From Eretmocerus hayati (taxonomy: Eukaryota > Arthropoda > Insecta > Hymenoptera > Aphelinidae): a DNA stretch of 64,000 nt. Within the stretch, counting starts at the first letter, position 1. The number at the start of each line of letters is the position of its first letter. The stretch lies in assembly GCA_029851415.1 (NCBI GenBank), contig CM056742.1:53546954-53610953 (forward strand), given 5' to 3'. A program made the translations under genes and the position numbers. The notes below the pieces were generated by a model. It was not told where the DNA came from. It saw only the letters and a list, made by a program, of their open reading frames with translations, and did no database searches. Positions 30,996-43,724 of this stretch are shown here, piece by piece.

Positions 30996-32237
30996 CTATT
31001 GCATAGTGAAGAGCGGGATGGGGTCTTCGCTCTCCGTAGGGAATGTAACTCTGGGTTCTCCTGCTGGGAAGAGGTCTTCCACGATGGTGTGCAATGTTGC
31101 TGCATCGGTCGGTGCTGGGTTGCCCTTCCGGGGTCGGACCTTTGACATGACCACGCGATATGGCGTGCCCCAGGGGTCTTCGTTAACCATGTCGCACAGT
31201 TCACCCCAGCACTTCTCTTTGCTTCTCCGGATGGCTAGAACGAGAGCCTTCTTTGCTTCTTTGTACGCTCTGTCATCTTCCGCCAGCGATGGTCGTTGCA
31301 GCTTCCTTGATCGCCATGCGGTCCTCTTTTTCTCGTTGCTCGTTCTTCGTAGAGCCTTGATCTCATCGGTGATCCAGTACTCTGGTTTCCTCCAGAAACA
31401 TGGTGTTGTCCTGCGAGGCATCGACGCGTCGCAAGCTCTCGTGATGGCGGATGTTACCATCGCCACAGCTTCGTCCGAGGCGGAGTTCATCGGGAGATCT
31501 TCGACTGTTTCTATCGATTCCCGGAATTTCCCCTCATCCAGCTTGCGTACCTGCCACCCCGTCGGTCGCGGTCTGTGTGTCGTCTGTCTCTGTCTGTCAG
31601 TCCTAAGCCGAAACCGAATATGTCGATGGTCACTCAATGTTTCCGTGTCCAGAACCTCCCACGATGTCATACGTCCCATGAGCGACGGGCTCATGAACGT
31701 CAGGTCGAGGACCGAAGACGAACCTCCCTCCCTGGACCGAGTGTCGTGTCGGTGGTAGGTGATAACCCCCGTCTCGTTCGCGAGCACTAATCCCAATGCC
31801 TCCATGGCATCAGCGAGTTTTACCCCCCGTCTATCACGCGGCCCCCCGCTCCAAGTCGGTTCCTTGGAGTTGAAATCCCCCGCGATTATAACTGGGCCCC
31901 CCCATTGCCTCACATCCTCTTCTAGGTCATGGAGCTCGTCTTCGAATTCGTGCATCTTGAGCGACGGCGAATAGTAGCAGCTGTAGACTGCTGTGCCCTC
32001 TATGGTCTTTCGAGCGAAACCGCGGCCACTAACAGCTGGTCCAGTCTCACGGATCGCAGGATTCATGATCTGGATTACGGCTGTCCTCCAGTGATCGAAT
32101 GTGGATCGAGAGAATTCGCGCTTCCGAGGCGGTTCGGAGATAATCAGAACATCGATCCCTCCTTCTTTGGCTACAGCGTGTAGGAGATCGTCTGCGTCCC
32201 CGCTCTTCCTGAGGTTGGCTTGGATGAAGCTAGCCAT
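30996..32237 (-). CDS. ORF2 N-terminal part of R1-like copy C: APE endonuclease
   Basis: Starts at the ATG overlapping the ORF1 stop (ATGGCTAG): MASFIQANLRKSGDADDLLH, VLIISEPPRK (catalytic Glu), VYSCYYSP, VIIAGDFNSKEPTW, VLDLTFMSP, LSDHRHIRFRL. An upstream in-frame ATG (32336) lies inside ORF1 and is less likely. The ISEPPRK and IQANL motifs are typical of R1/I-type endonucleases. R1-clade endonucleases often choose a fixed target; here the target would be (GA)n·(TC)n. It ends at a nonsense TAG after LFTMQ. Confidence 0.9.
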   Translation of the reverse strand: MASFIQANLRKSGDADDLLHAVAKEGGIDVLIISEPPRKREFSRSTFDHWRTAVIQIMNPAIRETGPAVSGRGFARKTIEGTAVYSCYYSPSLKMHEFEDELHDLEEDVRQWGGPVIIAGDFNSKEPTWSGGPRDRRGVKLADAMEALGLVLANETGVITYHRHDTRSREGGSSSVLDLTFMSPSLMGRMTSWEVLDTETLSDHRHIRFRLRTDRQRQTTHRPRPTGWQVRKLDEGKFRESIETVEDLPMNSASDEAVAMVTSAITRACDASMPRRTTPCFWRKPEYWITDEIKALRRTSNEKKRTAWRSRKLQRPSLAEDDRAYKEAKKALVLAIRRSKEKCWGELCDMVNEDPWGTPYRVVMSKVRPRKGNPAPTDAATLHTIVEDLFPAGEPRVTFPTESEDPIPLFTMQ

Positions 32238-33606
32238 TTCTTCCCTTCCTGCGTCTATATGTGGTTCTTGCCCTCTGGTACGCAGTGCAGTTGCTGGCCC
32301 CAGATCTGTGGTCAGATTTGGACCCGATCGCCACACAGCTTAGGCATTTTGGTTTTTCCTTGCAAATCGCAGCAAGGTGCCCTGGTTCGCCGCATTGGAA
32401 GCAGAGTTTTGGTTTCCGTTCCTCTGCCTTCTCTTTTTTGCACCCCGAGGCCTTGTGCCCGTACTCTAAGCAGTTATAGCACCGTGGGATGCCACCCTTC
32501 TCGCGGATCCTGACTCTGCCCCATCCAACCTTTGGCTCCTTCCAGTCGAGGAGATGGTGGGCCAGTCTCGTTGCGATCGAGACAACAGCGGTTTGGGTGC
32601 CGCGGTAGCCACTCCGGATGGACTTGACTACAACGGCACCCTTCTCGTTTTCTGGTAGGGCCTTCGCGAGGGCATCCCGCACCTTAATTATGTCGACATC
32701 GTAGTCGACTCCGAGAACCTCGAGGGTCGTGCTGTTTGCTAGACAGTGGACAGCTCCTTCTTGCCCGACGACTGGTGCCAAGGCTGCCTTGACGGCGGCG
32801 ACATCGGTGCCCTTCTTAAGTTCAAGAAGGACTTGGCCTTCTTGGGTCTTGCGGATGCCCGTGACCTTGGAGCCCACTTCTTCATCGAGGTCATCCGTTT
32901 TTATCCTGCGCAGCATGTCTGCGTAGGTTAGCCCACCTTGTTTGGCCGTAACGAGGACGGCTTCGGGCTTCACCCTTCTCGGCTTCATTTTCGCTTTCTT
33001 CCCGGCGGCATCATCCGATCTACCGCTCTTCTTTGCCCTTCTCGCTTGTTTCTTTGACACCACTTCCTTCCAAGGCCCATTCTGCTCGGGCCGATTGGGC
33101 GTTGATGTCGAGCGCGGTGTTCCGAGACCTCCCGGTGGAGGACCGTATCGCGTCGCCTTCAAACCGCGTTGTTTTCCCGGTCGCGATTCCGATTTCCCTG
33201 CCCCCCTTCCCTGGAAGCCACTACCCGACGCGGCCGGTTTTCTTGTGACCGGAGGCTGCATATTCCCCCTCGCTTTCAGGGTCTTTTCCGTTTCGAGGAG
33301 CGTTGTCTCGAAAGCAGCCCGCTTCGCCTTGTCTGTCGCGAGTAGGCCTTCGAGCGCGTGGCCTATCTTCTTGAGCTCTTCGATGTCACCCTTGGTCCCT
33401 TCTGGATTGCTGGAAACAGACTCGGCTATTCCTATAACCAAGTTGAAGTGCTCGAGGAGGAGATATGTCTTCTCCTCCGTCTCTTCCCGGCACGTTTCCA
33501 GGTCTTCCCATTTCCCCATGAGATCGCCTGCCTCGTTTCCACTCCTGTCGTGCCGCATCTCTGGTTGAGGGGATGTGGTCAATCTCCACCCTATCAGGCA
33601 CCTCAT
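32230..33606 (-). CDS. ORF1 (Gag-like, three zinc knuckles) of R1-like copy C, main part
   Basis: A Gag-like nucleic-acid-binding protein. The C-terminus carries three knuckles: CYNCLEYGHKASGC, CFQCGEPGHLAAIC and CLSCVAIG...HRSGASNC, the classic R1-clade arrangement. Upstream there is a Lys/Arg-rich stretch (KKQARRAKKSGRS) and a central RNA-binding-like region (YADMLRRIK to VVSIATRLAHHLLDW). The annotated Met is not the true start: the N-terminus lies in another frame (33386-34246), with the shift near 33560. The stop TAG overlaps the ORF2 ATG by a few bases. Confidence 0.85.
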   Translation of the reverse strand: MRCLIGWRLTTSPQPEMRHDRSGNEAGDLMGKWEDLETCREETEEKTYLLLEHFNLVIGIAESVSSNPEGTKGDIEELKKIGHALEGLLATDKAKRAAFETTLLETEKTLKARGNMQPPVTRKPAASGSGFQGRGAGKSESRPGKQRGLKATRYGPPPGGLGTPRSTSTPNRPEQNGPWKEVVSKKQARRAKKSGRSDDAAGKKAKMKPRRVKPEAVLVTAKQGGLTYADMLRRIKTDDLDEEVGSKVTGIRKTQEGQVLLELKKGTDVAAVKAALAPVVGQEGAVHCLANSTTLEVLGVDYDVDIIKVRDALAKALPENEKGAVVVKSIRSGYRGTQTAVVSIATRLAHHLLDWKEPKVGWGRVRIREKGGIPRCYNCLEYGHKASGCKKEKAEERKPKLCFQCGEPGHLAAICKEKPKCLSCVAIGSKSDHRSGASNCTAYQRARTTYRRRKGRNG

Positions 33607-34131
33607 CGTGCACTCCCCTCTCGAGCAAACCGTTTTCAGGAGTCAGGATTGTTCCGTTCCCCTGGGACCCTATAGTGGAGTCAGACTCGCTCGAGTCTGA
33701 GCTCAAGTTGACGGCGTCATCAACCTCGTTGCTGGGTTGCGTGATCTGGATCCTGATAGCGGGGTTGATCTTCAGCAGCTTCTCTGCCGCCTCTCGTGCT
33801 TCTGCTGCAACTTTCGCGTTCATCCCTCGTTGGCTCGGAAATGTGAGCTTTGATTGTTTGAGCACTCGCTTCTCTGCTCCGTCACTCGGGCCCTTTCTCT
33901 TCCTGCTAGGGGTGAGCTCAGCTTCTCCATGGCGTAGGTTTTTTTCTCCCGCACCCTCCACCTGCAGCGTATTCCCATCGCTTGTAGCTGTACGCGTCAT
34001 TCCACCAGCCAAGTGTGCCACTGGTGGCGCGTTTTGCATCGTTGGGCCCCCCCCCCCCCCAAGATCCGAATGGGGCCCCGCTTTACTTGGGGAATTCTTG
34101 CCGTCAATGCTGGACATCATCTTCTTTCTTC
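33540..34131 (-). CDS. ORF1 N-terminal part of R1-like copy C, frameshifted from the main part
   Basis: The likely start is MMSSIDGKNSPSKAG (34131). The part is rich in charged and polar residues, with a basic stretch SRKRKGPSDGAEKRVLKQSK that could be a nuclear localisation signal, then SSDSSESDSTIGSQ. A 14-15-base run of C at about 34047-34061 encodes the Gly-run GGGGG and is prone to slippage. The frame runs on to 33386, but sense with ORF1 is lost near 33560, where the next frame continues the protein. Confidence 0.65.
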
Positions 34132-34374
34132 TTCCAGGGCCTGGAATCGCATGCTGGCCGACCCCGGACCAGACCAGCACGGGTGTGGTGTGTTGTGTGA
34201 TGCGTGTTCTGTATAATGTTGGTATGTCTGTGTAATGCTTGAGCAAGCGTAAGTATGGTGCGTGTAGAGTGTAGTGTGTGTGTTAGTGTAAGTGTAGGAC
34301 TCGGGTCCGGAGGGGCGTCACTCCCTCAAGCTCCAAGTGCAACCCTAAGGTCGCACCCAAAGCCCCCTACGGGG

Positions 34375-36149
<1,775 letters not shown>

Positions 36150-36150
36150 T

Positions 36151-36188
36151 GCGTTGCATCGATGCTCCAAGGAGCATTGATGCAACGC
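36151..36188. other. 38-bp hairpin next to an unassigned ORF
   Basis: GCGTTGCATCGATGCTCC and GGAGCATTGATGCAACGC are inverted copies with one mismatch and an AA loop. The hairpin lies about 10 bases downstream of the stop of the minus-strand ORF at 36199. Confidence 0.85.
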
Positions 36189-36198
36189 TATACAAGAA

Positions 36199-36927
36199 TC
36201 AACCGCTATTAACCAGAGTCTGCGAATCATTCTTACCAATAATGGAAATCGTCATATCAAGGCACGGGAGACATCCAAGCTCATCTATTTCCTCAGCGGA
36301 ATGGATTCTGATACTTCTTAGGCTGGCCAATTCTTTAAGTAGTGCGAAGAATTTCCGCACGTAATGATGATTCAATATATCTTCCGATGAGATGAAATCT
36401 GCGTTCTCGTACAGTGCCTCTCCTCCCCAGTTCTCGCTGGGCTTATGCCAATCTAATTCCATGGATGTCAAGACCCTAGACAGCCAACGATGGTCCAATG
36501 GTGAGAATTCCTTTGGTTGCCTCTTCAATTTTTGGTTGCGGAAGAATGTGCAACGTTTTCGATTAACACTCTTGAGAGCTCGGTTTTTTAGGAATTGCAG
36601 TAGCTTAGAGTTGAACGACTTGGATAATGATGAGACGGAGTTGCGTACCTCTTCGTGATTCCGGTCTACTTTTTCCCAGCCCTCGCAAGCGGAACTGTCC
36701 GGAATGACCTGATCATGAATACGACTAAGCTGGATACTCAATCTTTTTAAGCTCAGCAAACGAGCTTTAGATCTCAAGCAAGAAGGATTTGGCGAGTAAC
36801 TGTCCCAGTGTTCGTTTTGAGAGATGAGGGAGATGTGCCAAATCGGCACATTAATATCTCTGTCCGTGTACATCATAGTCGAGTTCCCAAGGTATCTGAA
36901 ACGAGATATAACCATGTTGTAGCTCAT
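36199..36927 (-). CDS. Unknown protein, 242 residues
   Basis: The longest intact ATG-initiated frame outside recognised transposons. The protein is basic in its middle (LKSVNRKRCTFFRNQKLKRQ) with a leucine-rich stretch before it (ARLLSLKRLSIQLSRI). The C-terminal half is mixed hydrophobic (VRKFFALLKELASLRSIRI). No signal peptide, membrane helix or known motif was recognised. It could be a host gene exon, a fragment of a degraded element, or a chance frame. Nothing upstream looks like a clear promoter. Confidence 0.35.
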   Translation of the reverse strand: MSYNMVISRFRYLGNSTMMYTDRDINVPIWHISLISQNEHWDSYSPNPSCLRSKARLLSLKRLSIQLSRIHDQVIPDSSACEGWEKVDRNHEEVRNSVSSLSKSFNSKLLQFLKNRALKSVNRKRCTFFRNQKLKRQPKEFSPLDHRWLSRVLTSMELDWHKPSENWGGEALYENADFISSEDILNHHYVRKFFALLKELASLRSIRIHSAEEIDELGCLPCLDMTISIIGKNDSQTLVNSG

Positions 36928-37080
36928 ATATCCTAACGTTACTCATTTGGAATGCTTCCAGTCTCTCACAGTGCCTCGGGGGGATTGACGTGGATTATGG
37001 ATTTGATGCTCAATTGTGGATATGGTTCAAAGTACTCCTTCGATCGACCTTCAGGAGCTACAATAATCATCATTGATAAC

Positions 37081-37190
37081 ACTGCGCAACGAAATTTTGG
37101 GTCTGAAACAATGCATGGACCGGACAATGATTTTCTGGTGTATTTTTCGACGCTTAGACCGAATCCGTCCTCAGATTTGCGCCTCAAAAG
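37081..37190 (+). mobile_element. Partial copy of a CACTGCGC-ended MITE
   Basis: CACTGCGCAACGAAATTTTG to TCCTCAGATTTGCG matches 44383-44492 at about 83% by eye and is preceded by the same GATAA. The rest of the element is absent here; a hairpin (37181-37232) follows. Confidence 0.65.
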
Positions 37191-37232
37191 TCGCAGTCTG
37201 ACAGATGTCAAACTGTGACTTTTGAGGCTCCA
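37181..37232. other. Hairpin: GCCTCAAAAGTC arms
   Basis: GCCTCAAAAGTCGCAG and CTGTGACTTTTGAGGC are inverted with one mismatch around a ~20-base loop. Confidence 0.75.
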
Positions 37233-37305
37233 CTTGATAGTGGCTGCATCACGAAAGGATTTTCCAATTTTTCGTTGAAAGATTGACTGGGAGATGGAAA
37301 AATTC

Positions 37306-37380
37306 TCCTCAGGCGGGACTTGAACCTAGCAATCTCCGGTACTCTGGACCGGCGCCTTAACTGATTGGACCACCGAGGCG
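37306..37380 (-). tRNA. tRNA-like sequence (Ser-like), probably pseudo-tRNA or SINE head
   Basis: Read on the minus strand it has an A box (TGGTCCAATCAGTTAAGG), an anticodon arm CCGGT/ACCGG with loop CCAGAGT (anticodon AGA, Ser) and a B box (GGTTCAAGTCC). The acceptor pairs only as CCTC/GAGG, and the T stem is weak, so a working gene is unlikely. Confidence 0.4.
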
Positions 37381-38366
37381 ATTGCGGATTCAATCGCTCG
37401 TGGAAGCCTTCTCTCATTCCTTGTGCCAATCTTTCGATGCGGTCAATCGAGGAACCATGACTATTCAAATATGCAAATTATACCGATAAGGTAGATCTCA
37501 ACCATATTTTGACTCTGTCGCTCGATTTGATGAAATACACTAAATGAATGAATTTATCTTGAAACAGAGCCAATTCTGATGATTTTTGGAAGGATCTCCT
37601 GGCTTGGGTAGCTTGAAGGTACAAGAATATTCTGGAATAGATCTTGAAAGACCTGAAGAAGCAAGTATAGAGCTTCAAAATGCGTTTCCCAACAACCTCT
37701 TACGATACTTCTACTCAGAGCTATGACATTTTCTGTGAAGGGAGATTTTTCGCAAGAACCAACACCTGAATTAAAGAGAGACAGACAAATCCATTTCACG
37801 GGAATATCATCTTTGATCCTGGTATTTGTCTTCTAAATCATGATCAAGAGAACGAAACTTTTAGAACATGCCCCAAATGGTGAAATTCTCCTTTATTCTC
37901 TAATAAGGTCGCTACTTTCTTCGGACAAACTCTCCCAAAAGAAAATGCCATAGCTTGAAGTAGGAGTAATGTAGAAGGATGTTGGACAACGGATTTTAAA
38001 GTTCTAGACTTGTACTTTTGATTTGTTCAAGATCCAATCCAGAATATTCCTGTACCTTTGAGCTACCCGAGCTAGAAAATTCTTCCAAAAATCATCGAAA
38101 TTGGCACTTTTTCAAGCTCAAATTAGGAAAATGCAGATCCGTATTGATGAAAATGAATAACGCTATCCTAAAGTACCGTCGAATTGGGTAATTTCGGTAC
38201 GATTTTGTCACGCTTTATTCTGTTCCGCTAGGCATTTCGACATGCATTGACAGAATCCACTCCCATTGATAGTCAATCGGAAGCTTACAGTCTCAGCCTT
38301 CGATTGACGGGCGTTGCTTTTCAATTTGGTACACTTACAAAATTTTCCAAATTTAGCCGAGACCCG

Positions 38367-38687
38367 CTATAGGTGATTGCCCTTGTTGGTCAATCACTCT
38401 GTCGTCGGTTCTGCAAGACCGATCGCTCGATGCATACCACGAGGAATGCATCGCGCGATCACGTTTTTCTGACTTTTGCACTTTTATACCGTGCGACACG
38501 CGACGAGTCGAGGGCATATAAGCCACGACTCGCGCGCGCCACATCAGACCGCTCGGGGACTCCCATTTCGGGAGTACCCATCACTCACTCTCAAATCACA
38601 CAGTTATTATACTCGTCAATTCATTCAATAACATATATTTCTATCTATATTACGTGAGTCTTCACTTGTCGCCGACACCCCACGTCA
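38367..38687 (+). repeat. Putative left LTR (or dispersed repeat) of a 4.3-kb unit
   Basis: About 320 bp repeated in direct orientation at 42393-42713 (CTATAGGTGATTGCCCTTG to CCCCACGTCA), about 90% identical. It contains a TATA-like GGCATATAAGCC, a GACTCGCGCGCGCC motif and an AT-rich end. Its edges are not clean TG...CA, so the LTR status is tentative. Confidence 0.6.
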
Positions 38688-38766
38688 TAGTGGTGCTAGG
38701 TATGGTAGACCAAGTGCAGTTTCACGAGCACACCAGTTCACAGTGGTGCTAGGTGTGGTAGACCAA

Positions 38767-39095
38767 CAAGGAGAGGTCATGGTCTGTGGGTCGTGTATTC
38801 GGTTGAAACTCTGGGAATCGTCTCATTTTGGCACCAAAAGATGATATCCGAAACCGCTTACTTGAATGCTGAAACGTTTTGGAGCTACAGCCTATGACAT
38901 TAGCGTTGCCCATATAGGCCCATGTTGAAAGTTGATAGATATAGGTATACTAACAATGCTAATGTGATTGACCATAGCTCTGAAACGTTTTAGCATTCTA
39001 GTTAGCGGTTTTGGATATCATCTTTTGGTGCCAAAAGGAGACGATTCCCAGAGTTTCAGCCGAATTCACGACCCACAGACCATGACCTCTCCTTG
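38767..39095. repeat. Fold-back element, palindrome with CAAGGAGAGG ends (copy 2)
   Basis: CAAGGAGAGGTCATGGTC at the left and GACCATGACCTCTCCTTG at the right are exact inverted ends. The arms match over about 130 bases with few differences. The centre resembles that of 11794-12089. Confidence 0.85.
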
Positions 39096-40533
39096 CAAGT
39101 GCGAATTTCGCGAGATCAACCGCAAAAAGGGCTCGTTTGAGTGAAGAAGGCGGTACAAGAACTGTACATCCACCATCCTGCAGAAGGTCTGAGAGAGGAA
39201 TGATCCAACCAGCCTGCCCAGCAACATCGGGTAGCACAAAATAGCCAACAACATCAGGCAGCGTCCAGCAGCATCATCAACGAAAAAAAGGAGCAAAATA
39301 GAAGGCACGAGCCATCGACAGCCAACTCTACGTCACAACATCATCTCCATCGAGCATCACATCGATGGTCATCAAGGAGTTACAGACACCGAAAAATGTA
39401 ATGTACATTTCAGTTATCAAAGGTTGTAAAAGGATGATTCGCGTGTCAAATCAGTAGACATGTTCCATGGTTGTCTAGTTGATAGTAATTGAATGTGGTT
39501 CATTGGGTATATTCCCGTATAGACGAAGCAAGAACGGTCTTGTATCAAGAGAGTGACGGAGAAAAGGAGATTCACTGGGGAAAATAGTGATAATATGAAG
39601 AGTTGGAACAGTAAGGTCCATATTGTGCCGGTACTTTCCATAAAAACAAAGCCTTTGATGTACAGGTTGGGATTTTCTCGTGAGGCACGGTGCCGTAGTA
39701 GATGCAAAAGCCTACGGACAGATGGATATAAACACCCCTTCGAATTCGAAGGTAATTATTGACCGTTTGAAGTAGAAACCTCATGATAGGCCGTTCAAGA
39801 GAATTTATAAAGGATGAACCCCATTTGAGTCTTAATGAAGATTATAGTGTTCTTTACACTAGATATTGAACTTTTATCGAGTAAGGAACAACTGAAACAA
39901 TCGAGGAGTCTACTGAAACGATCAAAATGACAGAGTTTAATGGAATTGATGAAGCGTTCAAAACGCTACCACCCATTTTCGCCTGGGTCTATGGACCTAA
40001 GGAAATTTCGGATACCTATGTTACTCAAATGATATAGTTCATGAAGTCATATTGCTCGAATAACAGATATGTTCGGAATTATTTAGCAGATCTTTTCTAT
40101 GAAAGCGGAGAAAGAGAGTCACAATCGTTCGAACGGAGATGAATTGATGAAGAAATTTTATGTGAAAGTATTGAGTATACTCATGCCAATTCGTTTTATG
40201 TCTGATGCTGAGGACCAGCTCCTACGTGTAAAGTATCTGAAAGACCAATTTTGCAAAAGTATTCTCCGCTCATACAATAAATCGGATGCAAGATTGAGAT
40301 TGAAAGGAACGGAAGAAAAAATGTGCATAATATATGAGATCAATGAATAGCCAATCCCAGAGGATTAGCGCCGAAATTGAAGAAATTCCTAGCAGTTCTG
40401 ACAGGGCAAGAGAAATTACAATTACAATTGAACAAAATTAGATCAATTATCACAAAAATTAGAGGGAAAGTCGGAAAACCCTGGAAAATGGGAATTCAGC
40501 TTCGATGAAATCAAAAGCCTATGAGGTACCGTT

Positions 40534-41076
40534 TTGAAGCCCAATAATCCCATTCCCGAGTCCAAAATCAAAAGCCTATGGGGTACCGTTTTCAAGCCCA
40601 ATGATCCCACTCCTGGATCCAAGAATATTATTTTGGAATCAAAGAATTCCAGACCAGTAAATTTAGCTACGAAACAAAGTCACAACCATACGCAATGTTT
40701 ACCAACTAATGGCCATCCCCAAGTCCAATATCCTCAAACTCATTATCATGCAACACAGATGACGTTAGCTCCATATCGAAAATCGCAGATTAATTTCTTC
40801 GAATTGTCAGGAAATCGCTACGAGAGGTTACGCGCGGGATCGCCAAAAACAGCCTGCTCCCCAACTTTAGATTTTACGAGATTCAAAAGGTCTCGAAAGA
40901 GGTTCCAATGGACTCGGCATGAAATAGAATCTCGGATGAAGATGATGATCAGCAATGATTCAGAGATTGTAGTTGTAGATAATTGTGCACTAATGAGTAA
41001 ACATGGAATATTGGAAAGCCAAATCCGAGTAGATGAAGACGAACGGATTGTACGAGCAATAAGCTCCCACAAGTGA
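40534..41076 (+). CDS. Unknown 180-residue ORF inside the putative LTR unit
   Basis: Polar, Asn/Gln/His-rich N-terminal half with two imperfect copies of KSLWGTVFKPNDPTPGSK-like sequence, then a basic stretch (FTRFKRSRKRFQWTRHE). It is followed, overlapping by a few bases, by a frame at 41073-41462 that is rich in acidic and basic residues. A Gag-like remnant is possible, but no knuckle or MHR motif is visible. A chance frame cannot be excluded. Confidence 0.3.
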   Translation: MKPNNPIPESKIKSLWGTVFKPNDPTPGSKNIILESKNSRPVNLATKQSHNHTQCLPTNGHPQVQYPQTHYHATQMTLAPYRKSQINFFELSGNRYERLRAGSPKTACSPTLDFTRFKRSRKRFQWTRHEIESRMKMMISNDSEIVVVDNCALMSKHGILESQIRVDEDERIVRAISSHK

Positions 41077-41568
41077 TTAAATTTCCGCATGAAACAGCAC
41101 GGCAAATGCCACGAGCTGATGAAATAGTCGAGTCAGCAGAATTTACGAATACAGCAGCTGAGGATATGATACAGTCAAGCAAGTGTCGAAACAATAGATC
41201 GAGGGAACTGAGGGTCAACCACCTGCATCAAGCGAGGGTGATACGAAAAATGATTCAGAGAGCGTCTCAAGTTTCAATTCTTTCGAGTACGGGAGAGACA
41301 TCGCAATTGTATCTTAACATCATTGAATTTCTGAGAGAGATGGAAGCCAAGCAGGTATTAAACGATGCAGGTAATCGAATTGTTTCAAAGGCCAGGCCGC
41401 CTTGCGAAGAGCCACCCTGGTTCAACCCATTAGGAACGAGCTCTCACCTTCCCTCGAAATAGCAAGAGAGTAGACAAGCATAGAGAATAGCAAAAGAGTA
41501 ACTTGCATAGAGAATAAAGCTAGAGAGTAACTTGCAAAAAGAATATCATGAAATTTTCACGGCCCTCA

Positions 41569-41859
41569 CACGTGAGTCGCGTGAAAATTTCATGAACACT
41601 AGTAATGATAGACATACCAATATCTTAATTGAAAAGTTTCCTCAATGATTTATTGCTCAAGAAGCCACGTGAGTCGCAGCAAAATTTTATGAACACTAGT
41701 ACTAATAGACCAACAAATATTCTGATTGAGAAGTTTTCTCAATAAGTTATTGTCCAAGCGGTCATGTAAGGCGCATGAAAATCTTATGAACACTGAAAAT
41801 GACAGTCATACAAATATCTTGATTGTAAATTTCTCCATTTGACGAGGAAACCCAAAAAT
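41569..41859 (+). repeat. Three tandem copies of a 97-bp unit
   Basis: CACGTGAGTCGCGTGAAAAT (41569), CACGTGAGTCGCAGCAAAAT (41666) and CATGTAAGGCGCATGAAAAT (41763) are spaced 97 bp, each followed by ATGAACACTAGTAATGA-like sequence. A partial inverted piece (ATGAAATTTTCACGGCC) precedes them. Confidence 0.85.
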
Positions 41860-42392
41860 TTGGAGTATCGCTCAGTATCGAGTTACTTTGGTCCAACAAC
41901 ATCGAGCGATATCAAGAATTATTGTTCGAAAATATTGTAAGATTATTAGAAAATATCGCAAAAATACCATATAAAGTATTGCATCAATATTGTGGAGATA
42001 TTGTCGAAGTATTCTATAAGAATTGACAAAAATGTTGTGAAAATATTGATCTGTATTGGATGAAAATATTGTATGAATATCGAAACATATTGGATCAAAA
42101 CATTGTTGAAAGTTGTAATGAATATTGCTGAACATGTAGAAATACTGGGCAGTCGTTTATGAGAATATGAAAAAAATGTCATGGGATTCTTGGAGAATAT
42201 TGTCAGAAAACATATTACCAGAACTTGTAAGAATATCATTGTAAACTTGCAGGAATATCATAAAAAATCATGAGAATATGAGGGAGAAATCATTTGATGA
42301 GTAAACAAGAATTTGATTCGAAACAAACACACACAAGAAAACACGGCTGGCTTGTCGAGGACGATAAGGTTCCCGGCCTCACTCGTGTGACT

Positions 42393-42713
42393 CTATAGGT
42401 GATTGCCCTTGTTGGACAATATGTCATCGGTTCTGCAAGATCGATCGCTCGATGCATACCGCGAGAAATGCATCGCGCGATCACGTTTTGCTGACCTTTG
42501 CACTTTTACACTGTGCGAAACGCGACGAGTCGATGGCATGTAAGCCACGACTCGCGCGCGCCACATCAGACCGCTCGGAGACTCCCATTTCGGGAGTGCC
42601 CATCACTCACTCTCGAATCACACAGTTATTATACTCGTCAATTCATTCAATAACATATACGTATTTCTATCTATATTACGTGAATCTTCACTTGTCGCGG
42701 ACACCCCACGTCA
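42393..42713 (+). repeat. Putative right LTR (direct copy of 38367-38687)
   Basis: Same sequence and length as the left copy, with a small CGTA insertion and scattered substitutions; the TATA-like box reads GGCATGTAAGCC here. Confidence 0.6.
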
Positions 42714-43724
42714 CAGAGTGAATCGATTTCAGTCGTTCAGAAGTCTTGTTCTAAGCTGTTTGAAACATTCTAAAACCTTATAGATCATCACTCGGCTCAA
42801 GATGGATTGAAAAGAAGCTGCAATACAGAGTAGAACCAAAGCTATCCTGCCCTAATGCTTCTTACGTAGAGTGGGGTAACTTTGGTACAGTTTTTTATGG
42901 TTTCTTCCCAGTTTTCCATTCGTTAAAATCCCAATCTTATAAATACTCCAATGTAACGGTGGTTACTTCAATTTGGTGACAAATGTGGTCGGGATATAGT
43001 GTTCTTCACCTGTAGGTCGTCCCGAAATAGTCCTTGCCAGGTACACTAACTGGACTACTCGGGTATCGGTGCTAAATCAGCTTTTTCTGGAAAAGCTTCA
43101 ATAAACAAGTACAATCATCTTCGCTGAATCTACGGTGGCTCAACACATTGTTCATGTGTGTGTCCAGAGAGGATAGGTTTCAGAGCGATAAAATCAACTA
43201 CCTCACCAAACACAGCTCTGGAAGTCATTTCCAGGGGTGTACCAAAGTTACACCGACTGTACCAAAGTTACCCAATTTGAAGGTACGTGGAAAAAATTTC
43301 GAAATGAGCCCTGATGGAGTCAAAAAGGAAAAAGTCGAAGAACGGTCAAGTAGAGCGTAGTAGTTTGACTTACAGAACTGAGGGAAAAAATTTCAGGTGT
43401 CTTAAAACTTTTGACCGGCAATGTATTATTAGGTCAAATTTGATCACCGCAAAGTATGTAACTCTCCAATTCTGCTGTCGGAGAAACCATTATTCGAGGT
43501 CTATACCAGCTGTGAACGTGATCAAATTGGGAGTTCAATGGCTTCAGCACAAAAAGATACGAGGAGATCACATTGACACACAGAGTGACTTGCTAACGTC
43601 AATTGGGGTAACTTCGAAATGAAAATTGAACTTTTTGCCCTTAACCCTCCTACGCACAAAGACGTGTATATGTTACCATGGAAGCCCGAAGTCCGCGATT
43701 GCCGGGCATTCACTAGTGAAGCCT
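42714..43724. other. Unassigned DNA
   Basis: No gene recognised. The phrase GGGGTAACTTYGGTAC-like recurs (42870, 43245-43275, 43607), partly in inverted orientation, hinting at an old short inverted-repeat element. Confidence 0.35.

Larger units (their letters stand above)
38688..42392 (+). mobile_element. Internal region between the two direct repeats, degraded
   Basis: 3.7 kb with a fold-back element (38767-39095), short frames at 40099-40350, 40534-41076 and 41073-41462, a 57-bp direct duplication (40507/40564), a 97-bp tandem array and AT-rich short repeats. Right after the left repeat, AGTGGTGCTAGGTRTGGTAG occurs twice about 60 bp apart. No protease, RT or integrase motif was recognised, so if this was an LTR element its pol is lost. 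Confidence 0.45.

Noticed and set aside
38367..42713. A complete LTR retrotransposon
   Set aside because: The direct repeats are real, but no clean TG...CA edges, target duplication, accepted primer site or pol motif could be shown, so only a putative LTR pair is reported.
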